In this document: positions 15,840 to 22,427 of the stretch, piece by piece
Layout of the letters: every line of letters starts with the position of its first letter
Numbering within the stretch: position 1 is the first letter of the stretch
Source: an uncultured Bacilli bacterium
GTDB lineage: Bacteria > Bacillota_I > Bacilli_A > RFN20 > CAG-826
Assembly: GCA_934162685.1 (NCBI GenBank)
Contig: CAKPJO010000003.1
Location: 1 to 32,464, forward strand
DNA: 32,464 nt
Direction of reading: 5' to 3'
The notes under the pieces: generated by a model
Database searches by the model: none
Told to the model about the DNA's origin: nothing
What the model saw: only the letters and a program-made list of their open reading frames with translations
Translations under genes and position numbers: made by a program

Positions 15840-17276
15840 CTATCCTAGTAACCCTATCCGCCATTGAATGCCTCCACCTGCTTGTCCAAACAACGCTGCT
15901 GCCTTTCCAGATAATACTTTGCTGCCTTCAGAAAGCACAAAAGTTGAAGTATTTATAGCCGTGTTTCCTGATGGTAATGATAACACACTTCTTGCAACCG
16001 AACCATAATTTTTAGGAGAAACCCAATGGCCATATTTTCCTGAAACCCCACCCCATGTTCTATATACAGTAGTATCACTATTTAAAATTTTTAGTTTTGG
16101 ATTTCCCTTATATGCAGAAAGCACTTCCTTTACATTTTCACCATACTGTGAAATATAAGCACTATTGGCACTAAAACTGCTTGCTCCAGCAAAAGCTCCA
16201 ATTAAACCACCAACTATTGCACATGCGCCAAAACCAATTCCAATACCAATTAATATGCCTTCGGCACTCCAATCGGTGGCAATACCACCAACAATTCCGC
16301 CACCAACAATTCCAACAGCAGCTCCAAAAGCAATACCTTGTGCTGCCCCATAAATTACAGCACCAACCATAGTTCCAGCTAAGGATCCTACACCACAAGT
16401 TAAAACTGATATCGCGCCAACAACAAGAACTGCGCCTACTATTGCTAATCCGACAGCTAAACCTTGCAGCCATTTTGGGGAATGTCCAGATCCATCGGAA
16501 TAATTCACAGGATTATCCTTACAATACATATAAAGATTTAATCCATTAATTTCTCCCATTGTATCATCAAGAATACTAAAAGTATCTGGTGATATAAATC
16601 TTCCTAGTTTAGGATCATAATATCTTGCATTTAAGTAATATAATCCTGTTTCTTTATCATAATAATACCCACGATATCTTATTGGATTTATATCTCCGAT
16701 ATTATCTTCATTTTTATTTTTTACATTTTGATTCCCCCACGCATCATAACTGTACTCCGCAACTACTTCATCAGTTTCTACATCATATATTCTTATGATG
16801 TCTCCTTGAATGTTTCGTTGATATATGTATCTATGTCCATTATAAGTAAATCCTATTACTTTTTCCATAACATATTGATATATTATTTCATTATTACCGT
16901 TTTTTTCTCTTAAAAGCCTACTACCATCATAAAAATATGTTGTGTTATTTTTAGTTAATCGCTTACCTGTTATATCATATGCAAAAGCATTGTCGCCACA
17001 TTCAGTTAATTGATTTAGTCCATTCCAGTTTAGTATGGTGTTTCCTAATTGGATTATATTTCCTCTATTATCATAAGTTATTTCTTTATCATCAAATTTA
17101 ATTAATTGATCTTTCCAACCATTCTTTTCATATTCAAATGTTGTTAAATTATTAACAATAACATTACCATCTAATGTATAAGAACATTCCTTAACGAATA
17201 ATAAATTACCACCATCATCATAATTATATAATTTAGTTAGTTTGCTTGTATCTTTTTCATTAGAAAAAGAGTGCAA
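15840..17276 (-). CDS. RHS/YD-repeat protein C-terminal cassette with NADase-like tip, 5'-truncated
   Basis: 478 codons open between a TAG and the stop at 15840. Residues about 10-215 are RHS/YD repeats (YNYDDGGNL, FAYDITGKRLT, YSYDAWGNQ), closing with INPIRYRGYYYDKETGLYYL and ARYYDPKLGRFISPDT. A Gly-rich hydrophobic spacer (about 270-370) precedes the tip: VYRTWGGVSGKYGHWVSP, LSLPSGN and LFGQAGGGIQW. The last motif recalls the PGGGxQ end of TNT-type NAD-glycohydrolase toxins or ADP-ribosyltransferase-like tips; I hold this loosely. The first start-type codon, TTG at 17276, lies inside the preceding terminator stem and has no ribosome binding site, so the gene seems to be a truncated orphan tip rather than an expressed toxin. 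The likely partner is the gene at 15544. Confidence 0.8.
   Translation of the reverse strand: MHSFSNEKDTSKLTKLYNYDDGGNLLFVKECSYTLDGNVIVNNLTTFEYEKNGWKDQLIKFDDKEITYDNRGNIIQLGNTILNWNGLNQLTECGDNAFAYDITGKRLTKNNTTYFYDGSRLLREKNGNNEIIYQYVMEKVIGFTYNGHRYIYQRNIQGDIIRIYDVETDEVVAEYSYDAWGNQNVKNKNEDNIGDINPIRYRGYYYDKETGLYYLNARYYDPKLGRFISPDTFSILDDTMGEINGLNLYMYCKDNPVNYSDGSGHSPKWLQGLAVGLAIVGAVLVVGAISVLTCGVGSLAGTMVGAVIYGAAQGIAFGAAVGIVGGGIVGGIATDWSAEGILIGIGIGFGACAIVGGLIGAFAGASSFSANSAYISQYGENVKEVLSAYKGNPKLKILNSDTTVYRTWGGVSGKYGHWVSPKNYGSVARSVLSLPSGNTAINTSTFVLSEGSKVLSGKAAALFGQAGGGIQWRIGLLG
16733..16889 (-). repeat. RHS core repeat, copy 1
   Basis: Encodes the MEKVIGFTYNGHRYIYQRNI to SYDAWGN section in the large RHS frame. 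Clearly homologous to copies at 18056-18212 and 20391-20547; this copy is the most diverged and is in frame. Confidence 0.85.
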
Positions 17277-17300
17277 CTATCCGTTAAGGTAGCTACACTC
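17264..17300 (-). terminator. Terminator after the two small membrane genes
   Basis: Minus-strand hairpin GAGTG/CACTC (17300-17296 with 17273-17269) with inner pairs CTA/TAG and CC/GG, then TTTTT at 17268-17264. It runs straight into the truncated RHS frame, whose first codons overlap the stem. Confidence 0.75.
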
Positions 17301-17338
17301 CTTGTGCTTGATGTTTTATATTATTTTGCTAATGAGTT

Positions 17339-17647
17339 TTATTTAAACAAAAACGATATTCCTAATAACAAAATTGATGTAATCAATAAGCCAATATCAC
17401 ATATTTCAAGTTTGCTATAACTTGTATCATAATCAAAATTATCTGGCATAATATTAGTTATTTTCCAACATAAATTGAAAAATGTTTTTGGTGCAATCCA
17501 TGCAAATAAGTGCATAGCAAATAAAGTAAATGCAAGAACTACAAATAATAAACTACTATCTAAAAAATTATTAATTAATTTAATAATTGAAAAGATTGAA
17601 ATTACTATAAATATAAGTGTTAATAACATTTTTAATATTTTTTTCAT
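17339..17647 (-). CDS. Small membrane protein, candidate immunity protein
   Basis: 102 aa with three to four hydrophobic segments (about 4-24, 32-52, 82-102) and a short polar loop (NIMPDNFDYDTSYSKLE). No family recognised. The frame opens with TTG at 17656, but ATG 17647 has AGGAG 10 bases upstream and is preferred. It follows the 61-aa membrane gene by 38 bases and precedes a terminator, so the pair looks like a small operon behind tip remnant C. Confidence 0.65.
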   Translation of the reverse strand: MKKILKMLLTLIFIVISIFSIIKLINNFLDSSLLFVVLAFTLFAMHLFAWIAPKTFFNLCWKITNIMPDNFDYDTSYSKLEICDIGLLITSILLLGISFLFK

Positions 17648-17685
17648 TAAAACCAATCTCCTATATAAACCTTGTAAGTTGCATT

Positions 17686-17871
17686 TTATCTAAATTTATT
17701 AACAACCCTTGCAATTAACCAAAGAATGCCTAAAACTAACCCTAATAATACAAACATTGTAATAATTCCAACTATTGCGTGTTTAAATGTCATTCCTTCA
17801 GGATTGTTTCCAAAAGCAGCAGAGATTGACATTAATAAACAATATAGACAATATTTAATAAACTCCCACAT
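17686..17871 (-). CDS. Two-helix small membrane protein
   Basis: 61 aa; hydrophobic helices at about 4-20 and 30-55, ending in RVVNKFR. AGGAG lies 10 bases before the ATG and overlaps the end of RHS tip remnant C. Probably part of the partner gene set of that tip; function unknown. Confidence 0.6.
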   Translation of the reverse strand: MWEFIKYCLYCLLMSISAAFGNNPEGMTFKHAIVGIITMFVLLGLVLGILWLIARVVNKFR

Positions 17872-17884
17872 AATTTATATTCTC

Positions 17885-18224
17885 CTAAAAATTATTGAAA
17901 ATTGAACTTGCAATTCCTCCTACAAATCTAATAACACCTGTTTTTACAGCTGGATTAGCCCATAATACGGAAACAATATCTCCCATTGTTAACAAATGAT
18001 TAGGATTTCTTGGGAAAATTTTTGATATTATTGTCTCCAATTTCTATAACTTTATGATTTCCCCATGCATCATAGTTATACTTTGCAACGATTGTTTCAC
18101 TGTCAACATCTAAGATACCTATGATGTCTCCTTGAATATTTCGTTGATATATGTATCTATGTTTATTATAAGTAAATCCTACTACTTTTTCCATAGAATA
18201 TTCGTAATTTATGACGTCATTCAC
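17885..18224 (-). pseudogene. RHS fragment with tip remnant C, frameshifted
   Basis: Starts with INYEYSMEKVVGFTYNKHRY and goes through the RHS core to NYDAWGNHKVIEIGDN, then stops at 18000. Shifting frame near 18015-18030 continues as IFPRNPNHLLTMGDIVSVLW and ends GGIASSIFNNF at 17885. So it is a short RHS end with almost no INPIRYRG core, joined by one indel to a hydrophobic tip end. The tip end resembles that of remnant D (GGLTGLFNNYF). Not likely functional. Confidence 0.7.
18056..18212 (-). repeat. RHS core repeat, copy 2
   Basis: Homologous to 20391-20547 at roughly nine bases in ten by eye, and more distantly to 16733-16889. Reading frame intact here. Confidence 0.85.
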
Positions 18225-18236
18225 ATACGATATTTA

Positions 18237-18274
18237 ATGCATTTTGTTATACTTAAACACAATAGAAAATGCAT
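18237..18274. other. Inverted repeat between helical gene and RHS fragment
   Basis: ATGCATTTT (18237-18245) and AAAATGCAT (18266-18274) form a 9-bp stem around 20 bases. No T-run follows on either strand, so it is not a clear terminator; it may be a degraded one. Confidence 0.4.
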
Positions 18275-18296
18275 GATATTAAAATCATTATGTAAG

Positions 18297-19010
18297 TTAC
18301 TTAATTTTATTCATTCCCTTTTTTGCAAGCAACTTATATTGCTTTTTCAATGAATTTGCTAATTTATATTTATATTTTGAGTCAGTGAACTCTATCCACT
18401 CCATATCGTCATCTTCTAATAATTCCTTAAACAAAGCTAAATATTTATTATCTCTTTTATTAACAATACATTTTAAAGAAACAAGAGAACACCAATATTT
18501 ACAATCTTCGTTTAAAGTACCAAGCCACGATTTTGGTATTAGATTTTCTTTTTTTATAAGTTTTAAAATACAATCATCAATTCTTTCAATATTCATACTT
18601 GATAACATTTTAATTATAGATTCTGCCGATTGCGTCATAGAACGAGAAATAATCTTCTCATATAAATCAATATATTCTAAAGCATTTATTTTAGATATAG
18701 TATCACAAATATGAATCAAATATATTTCATCTATTGGTTCTTTATAAACTTCATCAATAAAATAATAATATGTTTTCACTAAATACGGGATACTATCTTT
18801 GTAAAATTTATCACATAATGAACTTAAAATAAAAATTTTATTATAAACACTTGAAAATGATTCAACATATTTTAAAACTAACTCTAATATTTCTATTTTG
18901 TTTTCTTTAAAAGGACATTCATCATAAAATTCAAATGATAATTTTACTTTATATTTTTTTAATTCTTTATTTAAGCATTTTAATACATCTGAATCTTTAT
19001 TTCTAATCAT
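18297..19010 (-). CDS. Helical-repeat protein, candidate immunity protein
   Basis: 237 aa, soluble, made of successive amphipathic helices (for example KIEILELVLKYVESFSSVYN and SAESIIKMLSSMNIERID), like HEAT/ARM-type repeats. No named family recognised. I start at ATG 19010, 7 bases after AGGAG (19022-19018); the frame to 19043 lacks a site. It lies between the split membrane gene and RHS fragment C within the orphan array. Helical-repeat proteins of this size occur as immunity proteins in polymorphic toxin loci, which is the basis of the guess. Confidence 0.65.
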   Translation of the reverse strand: MIRNKDSDVLKCLNKELKKYKVKLSFEFYDECPFKENKIEILELVLKYVESFSSVYNKIFILSSLCDKFYKDSIPYLVKTYYYFIDEVYKEPIDEIYLIHICDTISKINALEYIDLYEKIISRSMTQSAESIIKMLSSMNIERIDDCILKLIKKENLIPKSWLGTLNEDCKYWCSLVSLKCIVNKRDNKYLALFKELLEDDDMEWIEFTDSKYKYKLANSLKKQYKLLAKKGMNKIK

Positions 19011-19055
19011 TATTTTTCTCCTAGCATAACTATAATAACACATTTTAGTGCATTA

Positions 19056-19250
19056 TCATTGCTTATTAATAATTTCTTGCATCTTATATAGTAAATATCT
19101 CATACTGCCACAATCAAATTCCTTTAAACGAATATAAATAGTTTTTTTATTAGTCATAACCTTAGTATCACCAAACATTGCACGCATTATTTTAGTGTCT
19201 TTAGTTATAACAATCTTTTTACAATAGAAAATATCCTTTTTTATCAGCAT
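19056..19250 (-). CDS. C-terminal cytoplasmic part of split membrane protein
   Basis: 64 aa with no ribosome binding site of its own; the ATG overlaps the stop of the preceding gene (ATGCTGA). Residues IKKDIFYCKKIVITKDTKIM onward look like the beta-rich tail that follows the membrane helices in the 161-aa protein at 14858. Either translation is coupled to the gene before it, or a one-base change split one original frame of about 165 codons. Confidence 0.5.
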   Translation of the reverse strand: MLIKKDIFYCKKIVITKDTKIMRAMFGDTKVMTNKKTIYIRLKEFDCGSMRYLLYKMQEIINKQ

Positions 19251-19543
19251 TCATTTTTTAAATAAACGCACTTAGTAGAGTTAGTATAAAACATAAATAG
19301 CAATAACAACACTCCTAATGACGCTATTAGCAGTTGCCGCCAATCATGTGATTCAAAATATATAGGTATTAAAATTATTACAACAGCAATTGTGCAGCCA
19401 AGCCATAAAATTGGTGTTGCTTTATTAAAAAACAATTCTTTTACTAAATGCTTCTTATTCCAATTTTTTACTATAAATAAGCTAAGAAATATTAAAAATA
19501 CTGTTAAAAATAAAATTATCATACCCAATACATTATCTAACAT
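19244..19543 (-). CDS. Small membrane protein, N-terminal part of split gene
   Basis: 99 aa with helices at about 5-26, 46-62 and 70-88. GGAGG lies 7 bases before the ATG. It ends YLKNEC, just where the 161-aa paralogue-like protein continues into its cytoplasmic domain. It follows RHS tip remnant D, so it is probably that cassette's immunity gene, now split. Confidence 0.55.
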   Translation of the reverse strand: MLDNVLGMIILFLTVFLIFLSLFIVKNWNKKHLVKELFFNKATPILWLGCTIAVVIILIPIYFESHDWRQLLIASLGVLLLLFMFYTNSTKCVYLKNEC

Positions 19544-19599
19544 TGTTTATCCTCCTCGTAAAACATATAGTATATTGTTATAGAAGACAATATTTACAA

Positions 19600-19859
19600 C
19601 TAAAAATAATTGTTAAACAAGCCAGTTAATCCACCTTTGATAGTAGTCCCAATTAATAATGCTTCACCACTTAATACCAATGATTTGGTTAATGAATCAT
19701 AAGCTTGTATTACTATCATTTTATTCCATTGTTTTGTCAAATTCTGTCCAGATAACCTTAATGCGTTAGCAGCAATTCACGCAGTTCTATATCCACCTGT
19801 TACAGTCTTAGTTAAAACTTCATCATATAATCCACCCGCCCTAATAAATCCAGCAGTTT
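19600..19859 (-). pseudogene. RHS tip remnant D with in-frame stop
   Basis: Single frame KTAGFIRAGGLYDEVLTK ... GGYRTA-stop-IAANALRLSGQN ... ALLIGTTIKGGLTGLFNNYF. One TGA interrupts it; no RHS core precedes it. Instead it starts directly after boundary repeat copy c. Its end resembles tip remnant C. This fills the 340-base gap between the genes at 19543 and 19884. Confidence 0.6.
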
Positions 19860-19887
19860 TGATAGTGAAAATAATTTGCTAATTTAT
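19857..19887 (-). repeat. Cassette boundary repeat copy c (no hairpin)
   Basis: Minus strand from the stop of the 147-aa gene: TAAATTAGCAAATTATTTTC, then ACTATCAAAAC. Matches copies a and b up to the AGCAAAACT stretch, then switches into tip remnant D instead of the terminator. Confidence 0.65.
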
Positions 19888-20327
19888 TTTAAATCAATAA
19901 TTACGCCAATTAACTTATCGTTTTGGAAAGATGCGTATTGTCCTTTACCAAACATAATAACTTCGTCACTATTAATATCACCTATGCAAATTCGTGATTT
20001 ATTAGTATCATATTTAATCTTACCATCTAATATGTATTCATTAATAGGTACTTCTTTTTCAAAATCTTCTAGTTCAATTAACAATTCACCATTACTAAGT
20101 TTTTCAATAACTATATTTTCGTTTTTGGTTTTCTTATCGATTAATAGAAAGCCTTCACATGATACACATTTCTTTGAGTAAATATCAAAATTCAAGATAA
20201 ATGAACGATTAGATGTTAACGAAACTTGAAAATCAAAATACACTCCATTAGATCCAAAAGAGTTATCAATATGTTTTACTATATAATTCAGATTATAATT
20301 ATCACTTAATTTATAAAATAGCCTCAT
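19884..20327 (-). CDS. Beta-rich soluble protein, candidate immunity protein
   Basis: 147 aa, no transmembrane helix, alternating hydrophobic pattern typical of beta sheets (VYFDFQVSLTSNRSFILNF, IVIEKLSNGELLIELEDF). No family recognised. AGGAGG lies a few bases before the ATG and 4 bases after the stop of RHS fragment E, the normal place for an immunity gene. Its stop codon is the first part of boundary repeat copy c. Confidence 0.65.
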   Translation of the reverse strand: MRLFYKLSDNYNLNYIVKHIDNSFGSNGVYFDFQVSLTSNRSFILNFDIYSKKCVSCEGFLLIDKKTKNENIVIEKLSNGELLIELEDFEKEVPINEYILDGKIKYDTNKSRICIGDINSDEVIMFGKGQYASFQNDKLIGVIIDLK

Positions 20328-20339
20328 ACTTGCCTCCTA

Positions 20340-20547
20340 TTAAAATCCTGCGTGCAAGATAATTTGTTTACCAATGTCTATAACTGTATAATTTCCCCAT
20401 GCATCATAGTTATACTTTGCAACAATTGTTTCACTATCAACATTTAAGACACCTATGATGTCCTTAAATATTTCGTTGATATATGTATCTATGTTTAGTA
20501 TAAGTAAATATTACTACTTTTTCCATAGAATACTCGTAATTTATAAT
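20340..20547 (-). pseudogene. Degraded RHS fragment E
   Basis: Reads INYEYSMEKVVIFTYTKHRY ... QRNI, then a two-base deletion, then VLNVDSETIVAKYNYDAWGN, ending after 13 more residues at IGKQIILHAGF. Nearly the whole tip is gone. It is the promoter-distal edge of the array; between it and the DUF368 promoter I see only one inverted repeat. Confidence 0.75.
20391..20547 (-). repeat. RHS core repeat, copy 3
   Basis: Near-identical to 18056-18212 but with a two-base deletion (near 20460-20470) that breaks the frame. Confidence 0.85.
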
Positions 20548-20562
20548 CTTTTTTATCACATT

Positions 20563-20584
20563 TGAAGACTATTTTTCGTCTTCA
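20563..20584. other. Inverted repeat at right edge of RHS array
   Basis: TGAAGAC (20563-20569) and GTCTTCA (20578-20584), 7 bp with an 8-base loop, no clear T-run. Might be a relic terminator bounding the array. The rest of 20548-20680 holds nothing I can identify. Confidence 0.35.
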
Positions 20585-20682
20585 CTTATTAATAGGAAGT
20601 TATTAATTATAATGATCGATTATAAAACTCAAAAAATATTGTAAAAACATATTTTATAGTAGTCTTTAACGTGTTTAATTTA

Positions 20683-20712
20683 TTGAATTATATTGATTAG
20701 TTTGTATATAAT
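20683..20712 (+). promoter_or_regulatory. Promoter of DUF368-rsuA pair
   Basis: -35 TTGAAT (20683-20688), 18-base spacer, -10 TATAAT (20707-20712, perfect). The start would fall just at the ribosome binding site AGAGG (20719-20723 region), giving a very short leader. Confidence 0.6.
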
Positions 20713-20731
20713 GTAGCAAGAGGAAAAAATT

Positions 20732-21676
20732 ATGAGAGAAATTAAAAGCATTAAAGATTTCATGGAAATTGCATTGAAAAGTATTGCAATAGGCATTGCT
20801 ATGTTCATTCCTGGTGTAAGTGGAGGTACACTAGCGTTAATGATGGGAATGTATGATGATTTAATTGAAAGTGTTGCTGGTATTACTAAACATTTTAAAT
20901 TATCTATTTTATATTTAATTCCATTACTTATTGGTGGAGCAGTTGGTTACGCTATTGCGTTATTAATACTTGGCTTAGGATTAAAATATATACCAATTCC
21001 AACTATTTCTTTATTTGCAGGTTTAATCATCGGCGGTATTCCTTCTATATTTAAAAATGTAAAAGAAGAAAAACCTAAGGTTTCTCATATTCTTAGTTTT
21101 GCTATTGCCGCCATATTTGTCGTAGCTTTAGGTATTGCCTCAATTAAATTCGGCTTTAGTTTTACTGCAAGCGATATTAAAGCATATCATTATATTTTCG
21201 TTTTTCTTGGTGGCTTTTTAGCAGCGATGGCTTTAATCGTACCCGGAGTATCAGGTTCAGCAGTTTTACTTACTCTAGGATTGTTTCAACTTATAACGAT
21301 GGAATCTATACCTTACATTTTTAAATTTAATGAAATGTTTGGAACATATTTCTTAATTGACTTAGCATTTGGTGTTGGCGCTATATTAGGATTGCTTACA
21401 ATTTCTAAATTAATGAAATATTTACTAAAGAATAAAAGAGCTGGTACTTTCTATGCTATTTTAGGATTTGTAGTTGGTTCAATATTTGCTATTTATTATA
21501 ATGATTCAGTCTTAGGTGCAGGATATTACGAGATATTAAAAAATAATCCATATCAATATGCATTAATTGTTATATTCTTAATCGGTGGTATTTTTGGATC
21601 ATATTATTTTGAAAAATTAACCAACAAAAAAGAAAATTGCAAAGACACAAAAGAGATTAAAAATGAGACTAGATAG
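20732..21676 (+). CDS. DUF368 membrane protein, PopT-type undecaprenyl-phosphate translocase
   Basis: 314 aa with about eight transmembrane segments. Two inverted-repeat halves each carry the family signature: PGVSGGTLALMMG near residue 28 and PGVSGSAVLLTLG near 172. DUF368 proteins were shown in other bacteria (PopT of Vibrio cholerae and relatives) to return undecaprenyl phosphate to the cytoplasmic face for reuse in wall synthesis; the role here is inferred from family. The last 14 bases overlap the start of rsuA, so the two are co-translated. AGAGG lies 8 bases before the ATG. Confidence 0.88.
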   Translation: MREIKSIKDFMEIALKSIAIGIAMFIPGVSGGTLALMMGMYDDLIESVAGITKHFKLSILYLIPLLIGGAVGYAIALLILGLGLKYIPIPTISLFAGLIIGGIPSIFKNVKEEKPKVSHILSFAIAAIFVVALGIASIKFGFSFTASDIKAYHYIFVFLGGFLAAMALIVPGVSGSAVLLTLGLFQLITMESIPYIFKFNEMFGTYFLIDLAFGVGAILGLLTISKLMKYLLKNKRAGTFYAILGFVVGSIFAIYYNDSVLGAGYYEILKNNPYQYALIVIFLIGGIFGSYYFEKLTNKKENCKDTKEIKNETR

Positions 21677-22364
21677 ATATTTAGCTAATGCTGGCATTGG
21701 CACAAGAAAAGAAGTAAAAAAATTAATCAAAGACAAACATGTAAAAATTGATAACAATTTCGTTACCGATTCTAGTTTTAGTGTGGATTTTAATACTCAA
21801 GTTTATCTAGATGAAAAGCTTGTTGATTACAAAGAATTTTATTATGTTTTACTTAATAAACCTAAAGGATACATATCAGCAACATATGATGACTATCATC
21901 AAGTTGTATTAGATTTAATACCGGAATATAAAAAATATAAAGTAGCCCCTGTTGGTAGACTAGATATAGATACAACCGGTGTTATGTTACTAACAAATAA
22001 TGGTTCATTATCTCATATCCTATTATCACCAAAAAGACATGTTGATAAAACCTATTTAGCAGAAGTAAATCACAAATTAGATGAATCTTTAATTAATAAC
22101 TTTAAAGAAGGAATTATTATTGATGATGGTTATAAATGCCTTCCTTCAACTTTAGAAATCATTGACGATTACCATGCCAAATTAACAATTCATGAAGGAA
22201 AATTTCATCAAGTAAAAAGAATGTTTCAAGCATTTGGTTATGAAGTTATTTCTTTAGATAGAATCTCTTTTGCAAACTTAACTTATGTAAATTTAAAGCA
22301 AGGAGAATATCGAGAATTAACTGAAGAAGAAATAAAATATTTGTTAGATTTAGCAAATTTGTGA
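21663..22364 (+). CDS. rsuA: 16S rRNA pseudouridine synthase, RsuA family
   Basis: N-terminal S4 RNA-binding domain (MRLDRYLANAGIGTRKEVKK, residues 1-60), then the RsuA/RluB catalytic domain with VGRLDIDTTGVMLL around residue 102, where the Asp is the nucleophile, and the KTYLAEV and GKFHQVKRM motifs. 233 aa is the usual length. RsuA modifies U516 of 16S rRNA; distinguishing it from related RluB/RluE activities is by length and domain layout. Followed by a bidirectional terminator. Confidence 0.92.
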   Translation: MRLDRYLANAGIGTRKEVKKLIKDKHVKIDNNFVTDSSFSVDFNTQVYLDEKLVDYKEFYYVLLNKPKGYISATYDDYHQVVLDLIPEYKKYKVAPVGRLDIDTTGVMLLTNNGSLSHILLSPKRHVDKTYLAEVNHKLDESLINNFKEGIIIDDGYKCLPSTLEIIDDYHAKLTIHEGKFHQVKRMFQAFGYEVISLDRISFANLTYVNLKQGEYRELTEEEIKYLLDLANL

Positions 22365-22376
22365 CATTTTTGCAGT

Positions 22377-22427
22377 AAAAAAGTGAACTATTTAAGCACA
22401 AGGCATATTAGTTCAATTTTATTTTTA
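22377..22427. terminator. Bidirectional terminator between rsuA and FGGY kinase
   Basis: TGAACTA (22384-22390) with TAGTTCA (22409-22415), 18-base loop. T-rich on the plus side after it and an A-run (T-run on minus) before it. Serves the two convergent genes; the large loop makes it a modest terminator. Confidence 0.6.

Noticed and set aside
16165..16372. Plus-strand frames of 62-63 codons rich in Pro/Ala or Gln
   Set aside because: They are antisense to the Gly/Ala-rich spacer of the RHS frame; their composition is the mirror of that repeat, and they have no ribosome binding site.
15840..17276. Treating the large RHS frame as a complete expressed toxin gene
   Set aside because: Its first start-type codon lies inside the stem of the preceding terminator, directly after a TAG, without a ribosome binding site; RHS proteins are normally far longer.
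19600..19859. Reading TGA as Trp to make tip remnant D continuous
   Set aside because: TGA ends rqcP and rnmV at family-appropriate places and Trp is TGG throughout, so the code is standard; the stop marks decay.
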